64,000 nucleotides of DNA, taken from the NCBI GenBank assembly GCA_963750065.1, contig CAVVPK010000019.1, positions 62,001 through 126,000 of the forward strand, read 5' to 3'. A program made the translations under genes and the position numbers. The notes under the pieces were generated by a model, which saw only the letters and a list, made by a program, of their open reading frames with translations, made no database searches and was not told where the DNA came from. This stretch comes from CAVSRC01 sp963750065 (GTDB lineage: Bacteria; Pseudomonadota; Alphaproteobacteria; Rhizobiales; Kaistiaceae). Shown piece after piece: positions 26,290-35,337 of the stretch; within the stretch, counting starts at the first letter, position 1; every line of letters begins with the position of its first letter.

Positions 26290-27273
26290 CTAGTGATTGT
26301 GGCCATTGCTATTTCCGTTGCCGTTGCCGCCGCCGCTACCGTTCCCGCCAGCGTTTCCTGCGCCACCGCCACCGCCGTTGCTGCTGCCGCCGGGGTTATT
26401 CGTGCCGCCGCCCGAGGCGTTGTTGTTGGCGCTTCCGCGCCCCGGATTGGTGAGATCGGCGAGCCCACTGTGGTTGCGGACCGAGCCGGTCACGCCTGGA
26501 TCGACCGTGCCTGGCGGCGCGATGCCGCCCGGCGCAATCCGTTCGGCGAAGGTCGGCACAGTGCGGCCGTCCGGCAGAATGTTGGCCCGGCGCGCACCGC
26601 AGCTCGACGTATCGACGCGGAACATGCGGTTGAGGCGCCGCTGCGAAGCGATGTAGGGGAACTTCGTGCGCAGAAGGCCCGTGCGCTGGTTGCCTGCCGG
26701 CAGCCGTCTGACGGCGCCGCTCCGCGGAATGACCGCGACGCTGCAGGCGCCGCTCAGTACCGTGCATCGCCCGCCGCGGCTGCAGATGCGCGCCTGGCCC
26801 TCGAACAGCACAAAGTTGAGCTGGCCGCCCCGGTCGACCGAGAAGTCGAACTCGGTGCCGCGTACGCCGATGGTCGCCGTTGGAGTGACGATCTTGTAGG
26901 CGCTCTTGCGGCTACCCCCGGTGATGAAGCGGAAGGCGCCACGCACGGCGTTCAACGCCACCTGCTTGGCCTTGCCGCGGCGATCGAAGACGAAGGCGTC
27001 GACCACCAGCAATGAGTTGGGACCGACCACCAGACGGGTGTCGTCGGCAAGCTGGATCTGCGCTTCTCCGCTGGCGCCGGTGCGGATGGTGTCGCCCATG
27101 TAGACCGGGCCGCGGGCGACGAGCATGCGGGTGCCGGCGGCGCCAATCGCTTCGCTCGCCTGCACGACCGCAACGGCCGTGCCGCTCGGATCCGCCGCCC
27201 AGGCGCCGCTGCCCGCCGCCAAAGCCGTCGCAACGCACAAAACGAATGCAGCCAAGGCTTTGTGGTCAGGCAT
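26290..27273 (-). CDS. FecR-domain secreted protein, second tandem paralog
   Basis: 327 residues. Signal peptide about 1-27 ('AAFVLCVATALAAGSGAWAA'). FecR domain about 45-160 with 'EAQIQLADDTRLVVGPNSLL', 'ALNAVRGAFRFITGG' and the same core 'TPTATIGVRGTEFDF'. As in its neighbour, cysteines follow ('ARICSRGGRC', 'SGACSVAVIP') and a Cys at 'DTSSCGARR' precedes a low-complexity tail, here Gly/Asn-rich and ending in GNGNSNGHNH. Clearly homologous to the proteins at 24679 and 27387. Probably exported; partner unknown. Confidence 0.8.
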   Translation of the reverse strand: MPDHKALAAFVLCVATALAAGSGAWAADPSGTAVAVVQASEAIGAAGTRMLVARGPVYMGDTIRTGASGEAQIQLADDTRLVVGPNSLLVVDAFVFDRRGKAKQVALNAVRGAFRFITGGSRKSAYKIVTPTATIGVRGTEFDFSVDRGGQLNFVLFEGQARICSRGGRCTVLSGACSVAVIPRSGAVRRLPAGNQRTGLLRTKFPYIASQRRLNRMFRVDTSSCGARRANILPDGRTVPTFAERIAPGGIAPPGTVDPGVTGSVRNHSGLADLTNPGRGSANNNASGGGTNNPGGSSNGGGGGAGNAGGNGSGGGNGNGNSNGHNH

Positions 27274-27386
27274 CGGCCATCTCCGAAACGACGGTGGTCG
27301 AGAACCGCAGGCTCAGTTTGGCATTATTTTAATAAGCTGTTTACCAACCCAGGCGGGTTGCCGGGCTGCGCCCTGTTTCCCGGACG

Positions 27387-27803
27387 TCAGCCGCGAACGC
27401 CGATGGTCGCCGTCGGCGTGGTGATCCGGTAGACGTCCTTGGGGCTCTTGCCGCTGATGAAGCGGAAGGCGCCCTTGAGGGCGCTGATCGACACCTGGCG
27501 GGCGGTGTCGTTCTTGTTGAAGACGAAGGCGTCGATCACCAGCGCCGAATTGGGGCCGACCACCAGCTTGGTGTCGTCGCGGAACTTGATCTGGGCGTTG
27601 CCGACACTGTCGGTCACGATGCGGTCGCCCGAATAGATCGGGCTTGACGGCCCCAGCACGATCTGGCCGCTCTTGGCGTCCTTGACGGCCCTCTGGATGG
27701 CCGCAACCACGAAGCCGTCGGGCTGGGCGTGAGCGGCTGGCACCCCGGCAAACGCGACCAGAAGCGCCGCCAATGCGATGCGGGTCTTGCCGAACCAGGT
27801 CAT
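27387..27803 (-). pseudogene. FecR-domain paralog truncated within its domain
   Basis: 138 residues with a good signal peptide (about 1-26) and FecR half-domain ('NAQIKFRDDTKLVVGPNSAL', 'ISALKGAFRFISGK'). The frame ends with TGA immediately after 'TPTATIGVRG', at the point where both neighbours continue with TE(I/F)D and 190-320 more residues. The ~110 bases downstream contain no recognisable continuation of the family in any frame. It is most likely a 3'-deleted copy; a short secreted FecR-half protein is a less likely alternative. Confidence 0.65.
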
Positions 27804-28223
27804 TGCCCCCCCCTGTTTCCCATGCGGCGCGCCCAGATCAGGACGGCAACGCTAGCATAGAAGGTGGTTGTTAACCCTGACAATCCAAGAGCAGCCTGTG
27901 ATTGTGGTCACATGGGCTATCGCGCAAAGGCCGCCGCTGTCCCGGATCGCGACGAGAAGTCCCCAGAATTCCCAGGTGGCATGCATGAAACCCGATTTGT
28001 GATCGGCACCTCGTTGACGCTCCGGCGCGACTCGCAATACCGTCACTCAAGCGTCATGAGTGACGTTCCGGCGGCGCGTAACGGGCCTCGGATTTTCCTT
28101 TGATAGCGGTGTGCGTACGAGCCTTGGGCGGCGGTTTGCCGGCGTTCGGGGAACGGGTTGGTTTTGTGTGTGATTCACCCGGATTCGGGTGTGGAATGAG
28201 GCCATAATCACGCGAAAAAAGAC
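27804..28223. other. Intergenic region upstream of the nrdJ promoter
   Basis: About 420 bases without a credible gene. It holds the promoter of the truncated FecR gene to the left and a 9-bp perfect inverted repeat, CGTCACTCA / TGAGTGACG (28041-28049 and 28057-28065, seven-base loop), which could be an operator or a transcript-end hairpin; no T run follows. Short open frames here have no start signals or family resemblance. Confidence 0.5.
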
Positions 28224-28258
28224 CTGACAAGACGCATCGGTAACACTATATTTAGGGG
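28224..28258 (+). promoter_or_regulatory. nrdJ promoter with NrdR-box-like site
   Basis: CTGACA (28224-28229) and TATATT (28247-28252) are separated by exactly 17 bases, a good sigma70-type promoter. The -10 lies inside ACACTATATTTAGGGG (28243-28258), whose left half equals the NrdR box (consensus about ACACwATATATwGTGT). NrdR represses ribonucleotide reductase genes when (d)ATP is high. The right half is degenerate and I see no second box at the usual spacing, so NrdR control is only a candidate. Confidence 0.55.
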
Positions 28259-28400
28259 TTCCGGGCATCGTTAGGCACAAGCACTGGGGGTCAACCCCAG
28301 GACCGGGATGGGGCTGAAAGAAACAGGAGTTACCCGGTTCATACGGGTTACCGGCTTGCGCTTGAGATGACGGCGCGGGCCCGAATTTTGGGGCAGAAGA
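28259..28400 (+). promoter_or_regulatory. Structured 5' leader of nrdJ
   Basis: From the predicted start point there are about 140 untranslated bases. Two clear hairpins: CTGGGG/CCCCAG (28284-28289 with 28295-28300) and ACCCG/CGGGT (28332-28336 with 28344-28348), the second with an alternative CCGG pairing. The enzyme needs adenosylcobalamin, so a riboswitch is conceivable, but I see neither the GGTGxAAxxCC nor the CGCAACTG elements of cobalamin riboswitches. Confidence 0.4.
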
Positions 28401-31400
28401 ATGCGGATCGAGCGGCGCTATACCAAGGCAGATGCATCGGCCTATGACGGCATCGAATTCAGGACGACGCGCAGCGAAATCCGCAATCCGGATGGCTCGG
28501 TCGTCTTCCAGCTCGACGACATCCAGGTTCCCGCCGCGTGGAGCCAGGTGGCGAGCGACATTCTCGCCCAGAAGTATTTCCGCAAGGCCGGTGTGCCCGC
28601 CCGGTTGAAGCGGTTCGAGGAGAACGACGTCCCCTCATGGTTGTGGCGCTCGGTGGCCGACGAAACGGCACTCAACGCCCTGCCCGAGGGCGAGCGGACG
28701 ACGTCGGAACTCGATGCGCGCCAGGTCTTCGACCGGCTTGCCGGCACCTGGACCTATTGGGGCTGGAAGGGCGGCTATTTCGATTCGGAAGAGGACGCCC
28801 GCGCCTTCTTCGACGAGCAGCGCTTCATGCTGGCCACCCAGAAGGCGGCGCCCAATAGCCCACAGTGGTTCAACACCGGCCTCTTCTGGGCCTACGGCAT
28901 CGACGGGCCGAGCCAGGGTCACCACTATGTCGACTACCGCACCGGCAAGCTGACCGCCTCGGCCAGCGCCTACGAGCATCCGCAGCCGCATGCCTGCTTC
29001 ATCCAGGGCATCGAGGACGACCTCGTCAACGAGGGCGGCATCATGGACCTGTGGGTGCGCGAGGCGCGTCTGTTCAAATACGGCTCGGGCACCGGCTCCA
29101 ACTTCTCGAAACTGCGCGGCGAAGGCGAGCGGCTCTCGGGCGGCGGCAAGTCGTCGGGCCTGATGAGCTTCCTCAAGATCGGCGACCGCGCCGCCGGTGC
29201 CATCAAGTCGGGCGGCACGACGCGCCGCGCCGCCAAGATGGTGGTGGTCGACGTCGATCACCCGGACATCGAGAACTACGTCAACTGGAAGGTGCGCGAG
29301 GAGCAGAAGGTCGCCGCGCTGGTCACCGGCTCGCGGATTCTGGCCGCCCACCTCAAGGCGATCATGCGCGCCTGCGTCAACTGCGACGGGCCGGACGGCT
29401 CGTGCTTCGACCCGGCCAAAAACCCGGCGCTGAAGCGCGAGATCAAGGCCGCCAAGAAGGTGCAGATCCCGCAGAACTACATCCTGCGCGTCATCCAGTT
29501 CGCACGCCAAGGCTATACCGACATCGACGTGCCGATCTACGACACCGATTGGGATTCGGAGGCCTATCTCACCGTCTCGGGCCAGAACTCCAACAATACG
29601 GTGCGGGTCACCGACGACTTCCTGCGCGCCGTCGAGGACGACGGCGACTGGGATCTGACGGCGCGCATCACCGGCAAAACAATCAAGACGCTGAAAGCCC
29701 GCGATCTGTGGGAGATGATCGGCAACGCCGCCTGGCAGTCGGCCGATCCCGGCATCCAGTTCCACACCACCATCAACGACTGGCACACCTGCCCGGCCTC
29801 GGGGCCGATCCGCGCCTCCAATCCGTGCTCGGAATACATGTTCCTCGACGACACGGCGTGCAATCTGGCCTCGCTGAACCTGATGCAGTTCGCCGACGCG
29901 AACCATCGCTTCGACGTGGAGTCCTTCGAGCACGCGGTGCGCCTGTGGACCGTGGTCCTGGAAATCTCGGTGATGATGGCGCAGTTCCCCTCGCGCCGCA
30001 TCGCCGAGCTCTCCTACGAGTACCGCACGCTCGGCCTCGGCTACGCCAATATCGGCGGCCTCCTGATGTCGTCGGCCATCCCCTACGATTCCGACGAGGG
30101 CCGGGCGATTGCCGCCGCCATCAGCGCGGTGATGACTGGCGTCAGCTACGCCACCTCGGCCGAGATGGCGGGCGAGCTCGGCGCCTTCCCCGGCTACGCC
30201 AAGAACCGCGAAGCGATGCTGCGCGTCATCCGCAACCATCGCCGCGCCGCCTACGGCGAGACGCAGGGCTACGAGGCGCTGTCAGTCGACCCGGTGCCGC
30301 TGGATGCCGCCGCCTGCCCCGATGAGACGCTCACCGCCCATGCCCGCGCCGCCTGGGATCGGGCGCTCGCCGAGGGCGAGGCCAACGGCTTCCGTAATGC
30401 GCAGGTCTCGGTGATCGCGCCGACCGGCACCATCGGCCTGGTCATGGACTGCGACACCACCGGCATCGAGCCCGACTTCGCGCTGGTCAAGTTCAAGAAG
30501 CTCGCCGGCGGCGGCTACTTCAAGATCATCAACCGCGCCGTGCCGGAGGCGCTCAGGATGCTGGGCTACGGCGATGCCGCCATCAAGGGCGTGATCGACT
30601 ACGCGGTCGGCCGCGGCACCATCGCCGGCGCGCCGGTGATCAACCCGGCCGCACTCAAGGCGAAAGGCTTCTCCGAGGCCACCATCGCCAAGGTCGACGA
30701 GGCGGTGAAGACTGCCTTCGACATCAAGTTCGTCTTCAACCGCTGGACCATCGGCGACGAGCAGATGGCAGAATTCGACGTGCCGGAGGAGAAGCTCTCC
30801 GACCCGGCCTTCGACCTCCTCACCCATCTCGGCTTCTCGAAGAAGGAGATCGAGGCGGCCAACACCTATGTCTGCGGAACCATGACGCTGGAGGGCGCGC
30901 CCGGCCTCGACCCCGCGCATCTGCCGGTGTTCGATTGTGCCAGCCCCTGCGGGCGCATCGGCAAGCGTTCGCTGTCGGTGGACAGCCACATCCGCATGCT
31001 GGCGGCGGCGCAGCCCTTCATCACCGGCGCCATCTCCAAGACCATCAACATGCCCAACGACGCCACCGTCGAGGACTGCAAGAACGCCTACATGCTGTCC
31101 TGGAAGCTGGCGCTGAAGGCCAACGCGCTTTACCGCGACGGCTCCAAGCTGTCGCAGCCGCTGAACGCCCAGCTTCTCGCCGATGACGACGAGGACGAAG
31201 AGGACGCGGTCGAGCAGCTGATGGCCAAGCCGCAGGCGGCGCGTGCCGAAGCGGTGGCCGAACGCATCGTCGAGCGCATTATCGAGAAGGCGATCCGCGA
31301 GCGCGAGAAGCTGCCCAACCGGCGCAAGGGCTATGCCCAGAAGGCCAATGTCGGCGGCCACAAGGTCTATCTGCACACCGGCGAATACGAGGACGGGCGG

Positions 31401-32186
31401 CTCGGCGAGATTTTCATCGACATGCACAAGGAAGGCGCGGCCTTCCGCTCGCTGATGAACAACTTCGCCATCGCCATCTCGCTCGGCCTGCAATACGGCG
31501 TGCCGCTCGAGGAATATGTCGACGCCTTCATCTTCACCCGCTTCGAGCCCGCCGGCATCGTCCAGGGCAACGACGCGATCAAGAACGCGACCTCGATCCT
31601 CGACTATGTCTTCCGGGAGCTGGCGATCTCCTATCTCGGCCGCAACGACCTCGCCCATGTGGCGCCCGGCGACACCGGCACCACGGCCGTCGGCGGCGAG
31701 CCGCAATCGGTGAAAGCGACGCCGGCTTCGGCGGTCTCGCACGGCCTCTTCCGCGGCAAGCCGTTGGCCCTGGTCAATCGCCCGGCGACCGAGGCGCGCG
31801 GCAGCAACGATCCCGGCGCGCCGCGCGGTCCCGCCTCCGGTTCGGTCACGTCCATCGGCGGTTCCGGCGCCCGCTCGCTCGCCGCCACCGCGCTTCGCCG
31901 CGAGGTCGCCGAAAGCGCCCCGCAGATGAAGCTGGGTCTGGCCGAAGCCGCGCCTGCGGTTCGTGCCAAGCCGGCGGAAGCCGCGCCAGCCTTCAAGCCG
32001 GCCGGCAGCCACGCCAAGGCCGAGGCGCCAAAGGCCGAAGGCCCGAGCAAGGCGGAGCGTTCAGCCGCCGCGCGCATGGCCGGCTATCAGGGCGACGCCT
32101 GCCCCGAATGCGGCAACTTCACGCTGGTCCGCAACGGCACCTGCCTCAAGTGCGACACCTGCGGCGGCACCACGGGGTGCAGCTAG
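28401..32186 (+). CDS. nrdJ: Class II (adenosylcobalamin-dependent) ribonucleotide reductase
   Basis: 1261 residues. Reduces ribonucleotides to deoxyribonucleotides using a B12-derived radical and so works with or without oxygen. Visible blocks: 'QKAAPNSPQWFNTGL', 'PHACFIQGI' (first active-site Cys), 'SGTGSNFSKLRGEGERLSGG', 'NPCSEYMFLDDTACNLASLN' (the N-x-C-x-E catalytic triad) and 'VIAPTGTIGLVMDCDTTGIE'. The long C-terminal region contains 'RRKGYAQKANVGGHKVYLHT', a low-complexity linker, and a zinc-ribbon end 'CPECGNFTLVRNGTCLKCDT' with a CxxC pair, matching the large alphaproteobacterial NrdJ type. No class I genes are seen in the window. Confidence 0.97.
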   Translation: MRIERRYTKADASAYDGIEFRTTRSEIRNPDGSVVFQLDDIQVPAAWSQVASDILAQKYFRKAGVPARLKRFEENDVPSWLWRSVADETALNALPEGERTTSELDARQVFDRLAGTWTYWGWKGGYFDSEEDARAFFDEQRFMLATQKAAPNSPQWFNTGLFWAYGIDGPSQGHHYVDYRTGKLTASASAYEHPQPHACFIQGIEDDLVNEGGIMDLWVREARLFKYGSGTGSNFSKLRGEGERLSGGGKSSGLMSFLKIGDRAAGAIKSGGTTRRAAKMVVVDVDHPDIENYVNWKVREEQKVAALVTGSRILAAHLKAIMRACVNCDGPDGSCFDPAKNPALKREIKAAKKVQIPQNYILRVIQFARQGYTDIDVPIYDTDWDSEAYLTVSGQNSNNTVRVTDDFLRAVEDDGDWDLTARITGKTIKTLKARDLWEMIGNAAWQSADPGIQFHTTINDWHTCPASGPIRASNPCSEYMFLDDTACNLASLNLMQFADANHRFDVESFEHAVRLWTVVLEISVMMAQFPSRRIAELSYEYRTLGLGYANIGGLLMSSAIPYDSDEGRAIAAAISAVMTGVSYATSAEMAGELGAFPGYAKNREAMLRVIRNHRRAAYGETQGYEALSVDPVPLDAAACPDETLTAHARAAWDRALAEGEANGFRNAQVSVIAPTGTIGLVMDCDTTGIEPDFALVKFKKLAGGGYFKIINRAVPEALRMLGYGDAAIKGVIDYAVGRGTIAGAPVINPAALKAKGFSEATIAKVDEAVKTAFDIKFVFNRWTIGDEQMAEFDVPEEKLSDPAFDLLTHLGFSKKEIEAANTYVCGTMTLEGAPGLDPAHLPVFDCASPCGRIGKRSLSVDSHIRMLAAAQPFITGAISKTINMPNDATVEDCKNAYMLSWKLALKANALYRDGSKLSQPLNAQLLADDDEDEEDAVEQLMAKPQAARAEAVAERIVERIIEKAIREREKLPNRRKGYAQKANVGGHKVYLHTGEYEDGRLGEIFIDMHKEGAAFRSLMNNFAIAISLGLQYGVPLEEYVDAFIFTRFEPAGIVQGNDAIKNATSILDYVFRELAISYLGRNDLAHVAPGDTGTTAVGGEPQSVKATPASAVSHGLFRGKPLALVNRPATEARGSNDPGAPRGPASGSVTSIGGSGARSLAATALRREVAESAPQMKLGLAEAAPAVRAKPAEAAPAFKPAGSHAKAEAPKAEGPSKAERSAAARMAGYQGDACPECGNFTLVRNGTCLKCDTCGGTTGCS

Positions 32187-32212
32187 GGGCGAGCGCTTCG
32201 TGGCACCACCTA

Positions 32213-33347
32213 GTGGATCAAATCTGACGGGTAAATCCGTCTTGGGATTCCCATGGGATTTGGCGCATGCAAGTTTTGGGCATGCGCCCTGGGATTTCGA
32301 TTACGCTGACCCCATCCGATCGCCGTCGCCTGAGGCGATCATCGGCAACCGCAACACCTCGCAGAAGCACGTCTGGCGGGCCGCATCGTGCTCTGTCGCC
32401 GATGGCTTGGGCACGGTGGCGATCATGCGGGAGACCACAAGTCGAAGACCTGCGTCTGGCGCTGGCAGGCACGCTTTGCCGAGAAGGGCGTGATGGCCTG
32501 CTGCGCGACAAGACGCGGCCATCGCGTGTTCCGCCGCTTGCCGCCGTTGTCGAACGGGTGGTCGCTCTGACGCTCACCGATCCGCCCGCCGAGGCGACGC
32601 ACTGGACCGGAGCGATGATGGCCAAGGCGACTGGCATCAGCGTCTCCTCGGTGCAGCGTATCTGGCGGGCCCATGGGCTGCAGCCGCATCGGGTACGGCA
32701 GTTCAAGCTCTCCAACGATCCGCAATTCGTCGCCAAGCTGCGGGATGTGGTCGGGCTGTATGTCGATCCGCCGGCGCATGCCATCGTCCTTTCGGTGGAC
32801 GAGAAGAGCCAGATCCAGGCTCTCGACCGTACCCAGCCCGGCCTGCCGCTGAAGAAGGGGCGTGCCGGCACCATGACGCATGATTACAAGCGCAACGGCA
32901 CCACCACCCTGTTCGCCGCTCTCAACGTGCTCGACGGCACCGTCATCGGCCGCAACATGCAGCGCCACCGCCACCAGGAGTTCATCCGCTTCCTCAACGC
33001 CATCGAGGCCAGGTGCCGGCCGGCAAGGTGATCCACGTCGTCCTCGACAACTACGCCGCCCATAAGCACCCGAAGGTGCGCCGTGGCTCGACCGGCATGC
33101 GCGCTTCACCTTCCACTTCGTGCCGACCTCGTGCTCCTGGCTCAACGCCGTCGAGGGCTTCTTCGCCAAGCTCTCACGACGGCGCCTCAAGCGCGGCGTC
33201 TTCCGATCGATCGTCGACCTCCAGGTCGCCATCAACCGCTTCGTCGCCGAGACAACAACCGAGCCAAAACCCTTCACCTGGACCGCCGATCCCGACAAAA
33301 TCATCGCTGCCGTCAGGCGCGGGCATCAAGTGTTGGATTCAATCCAC
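32213..33347 (+). mobile_element. Decayed IS630-family insertion sequence
   Basis: 1135 bases. Left end GTGGATCAAATC (32213-32224) and right end GATTCAATCCAC (33336-33347, i.e. GTGGATTGAATC inverted) match at 10 of 12 positions. Both ends are flanked by TA (32211-32212 and 33348-33349), the TA target duplication of IS630/Tc1-mariner elements. The internal transposase is broken by several frameshifts, so the copy cannot move by itself. The left end is only 24 bases after the nrdJ stop; the right end cuts into an OLD-family gene. Confidence 0.9.
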
Positions 33348-33350
33348 TAG
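32282..33350 (+). pseudogene. IS630-type DDE transposase, multiply frameshifted
   Basis: Recognisable pieces succeed one another in different frames: 'MRPGISITLTPSDRRRL'; 'IIGNRNTSQKHVWRAA' and 'ADGLGTVAIMRET'; 'SKTCVWRWQARFAEKG'; the long central part 'RDGLLRDKTRPSRVPPLAAV' to 'HQEFIRFLNAIEA'; 'VPAGKVIHVVLDNYAAHKHP'; and 'PTSCSWLNAVEGFFAKLSRR' to the end. At least five single-base shifts are needed to join them. The DDE residues are still readable: 'LSVDEKSQIQALDR', 'VVLDNYAAH', 'WLNAVEGFF'. The final TAG uses the flanking TA. Confidence 0.9.
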
Positions 33351-34968
33351 TCTCACTTTTGAGAATTTTAGGTCCTTCGTCGATCCGGTATCGGTTCCGT
33401 TCGACAAGCGGATTACCTTCGTCGTAGGCCCCAACAATTCTGGGAAGTCGAATGTTCTTCGCTTTCTCGCTATTTTATTCAACCGAGCAAATAAAGACCT
33501 AGACGAGCTTCTTGATTTTCCAGGAGAGAAAAAGGAAGCTAACTGCATCGTCACGCTACCGAAGGACTTTCTGATAAATTCATTTCCGAGACACCCTCGC
33601 ATTGTTGCGATGCTCAAGAAGAGTGTGCGCGAGTCACTCGACGTAAAGTTGACAATAAATAAATCCGAGTTCCGTCCATCTATTGCTCGCTCCGAACAGT
33701 TATTCGAACTGATTCCCAGTGTTTTTTTGAATTCGTCACAGTTTCTAGATGAATTCGGGCAATCAAGCGATGCTCAACGCAATGTAGCTAAGTTCTTTTC
33801 TGAAATAAAACTCAATTCGATTTTTGCGGCACAACATTCTTACCGAATGTTAGGTTTATTACCACGCCCAATAGCGAGCCGCCGATATTTGACCTTATAA
33901 AATTTCCTGGAACCACAATCTCTTTTGGAGGGGTAATCGATCAATTGGCACGGATGGATCGGCCGAATTTTGGAAACTTGGATCTTGGTGCTCAGTTGGA
34001 GAATATTTGCCGATTCATGGAATTTGTACTCGAGAAAGAAAAGATAGAGGTCCGTGTCCCAAGTGATCGAAGCTCAATCGTCGTCTCAATTGACGGCGTC
34101 ATTCGCCCGCTTTCAAGCCTTGGAACTGGAGTTGAGCAGGCCCTCATGATTGGCTTGGCTTCCTTCGGCTTCCCCGGAAAGGTTGTTTTGATAGACGAGC
34201 CAGAGTTGCACTTCCATCCGCGCGCTCAGAAGCAAATCATCTCGTACTTAAATGATCCTCTAGTCGTCCTTTATCATCGCAACTCACTCGGCAGCGTGCC
34301 TGGACGCTGTGGAAGCCGACGTCATTCATATCTTCGAGAAAGACGGGAGAGCCCACTCTGCGCTTGTCAAGACAAACATCGAAAGATTTCGTGCCGTCCG
34401 CAATCTCGGCCACACCCCGAGCGAACTAGTCCAAACCAGATTTGCAATTTGGGTAGAGGGACCGTCCGATAGGATATACTTAAATCATTGGATCAAGACG
34501 ATAGACCCAACACTTACGGAAGGTGTTGACTATTCTATTTTATTCTACGGCGGGCGGGTATTAAGTCATCATGGATTCGGGGACGTCGAGGCGGATTTGG
34601 TGAACGCGATTTCGCTTTCGCGAAACTTCGCAGTGGTGATTGATAGCGATCGAACAAAGCGTGGAAGCAGAATTAACGCAACAAAATTGCGTGTGAAAGG
34701 CGAAGTGGAGCGGAGTGGCGGTTTTTGTTGGATTACAGATGGGCGAGAAGTCGAAAATTATATTGGTTCGACGATCTTGGCATCCGTCAGCCAAGAATTC
34801 AAAGGTGTCTTGTCTTCGGAATCGCGTCATTTGCATATCATCAATTCTAATAAGGCAAACAAAGTCGATTTCGCGCGTCGGGTTTCCCAATTCGGGTGGA
34901 AAGACTGGGTCCTTGACTCGAAGAAGATGACGCAGGAACTGGTGCGTCGCATCAGGGAAGCACGCTAG
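33351..34968 (+). pseudogene. OLD-family ATPase/TOPRIM nuclease, 5'-truncated and frameshifted
   Basis: Begins inside the N-terminus right at the IS end ('SLTFENFRSFVDPVSVPF'), so the start codon is lost. Walker A 'VVGPNNSGKSNVLRFL'; frame changes near 33847 (to 'NVRFITTPNSEPPIFDLIKF') and near 34265; Walker B 'KVVLIDEPELHFHPRAQKQI'; then 'FIIATHSAACLDAVEADVIH'; and a TOPRIM domain with 'WVEGPSDRIYLNHWI' and 'AVVIDSDRTKR'. Intact homologs are ATP-dependent nucleases such as Old of phage P2 and relatives in anti-phage systems. The DNA is visibly more AT-rich than its surroundings, a sign of transfer. No neighbouring UvrD-type helicase (Gabija) or reverse transcriptase is present. Confidence 0.85.
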
Positions 34969-34970
34969 CC

Positions 34971-35055
34971 CGCAGGACAGAATAGCGAAGCGTATTCCGC
35001 CGTTCACGGAAGCGGCTAATTGCGCGGCGGGTAACGCCTTCGGCTAACCCTCCTT
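34971..35055. repeat. Two-hairpin intergenic repeat, copy 1
   Basis: About 85 bases. Shares with copy 2 (36282-36368) the blocks CGCAGG, GCGAAGCG-ATTCCGCCG, AGCGGC, GCGGCGGGT-ACGC and CGGCTAACCC in the same order and orientation. The second half folds as a palindrome (GGCGGGTTA ... TAACCCGCC in copy 2; slightly degraded here). Confidence 0.75.
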
Positions 35056-35106
35056 ACGAAATCCGCAGCGGCTCCAATTCATCCCCCTCGGTGCTATATT
35101 GAGCCC

Positions 35107-35337
35107 ATGAACAAGGCCCTGAACGACATCGTCCGTCGCGCGGACGCTTGGCCCGATGCGGCGCAGGAGGAACTGGCGGCGCTCGCCCGTGAGATCGAGG
35201 CCGAGGTCAATGCCGGCGCCTACACTGCGACGCCGGAGGAACTGGCGGGCATCGATCGCGGTCTGCGGGATTCGGCGGAGGGTCGATTCGCAATGGACGA
35301 AGAGGTCGAGGCGGTCTTCGCCAAGCATCGCAAATGA
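35107..35337 (+). CDS. Antitoxin of a ParE-type toxin-antitoxin pair
   Basis: 76 residues, acidic and Ala/Glu-rich ('AALAREIEAEVNAGAYTATP', 'LAGIDRGLRDSAEGRF'), matching short antitoxins that accompany ParE/RelE toxins. The C-terminal half is the expected toxin-binding segment. Its stop overlaps the toxin start (ATGA), the classic coupled order antitoxin-toxin. A TATATT hexamer ends seven bases before the ATG (35095-35100), so the mRNA may be almost leaderless. DNA-binding family (RHH or other) cannot be decided by eye. Confidence 0.8.
   Translation: MNKALNDIVRRADAWPDAAQEELAALAREIEAEVNAGAYTATPEELAGIDRGLRDSAEGRFAMDEEVEAVFAKHRK

Noticed and set aside
28259..28400. Cobalamin riboswitch before nrdJ
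   Set aside because: No GGTGxAAxxCC or CGCAACTG core and no B12-box match; only generic hairpins are seen.
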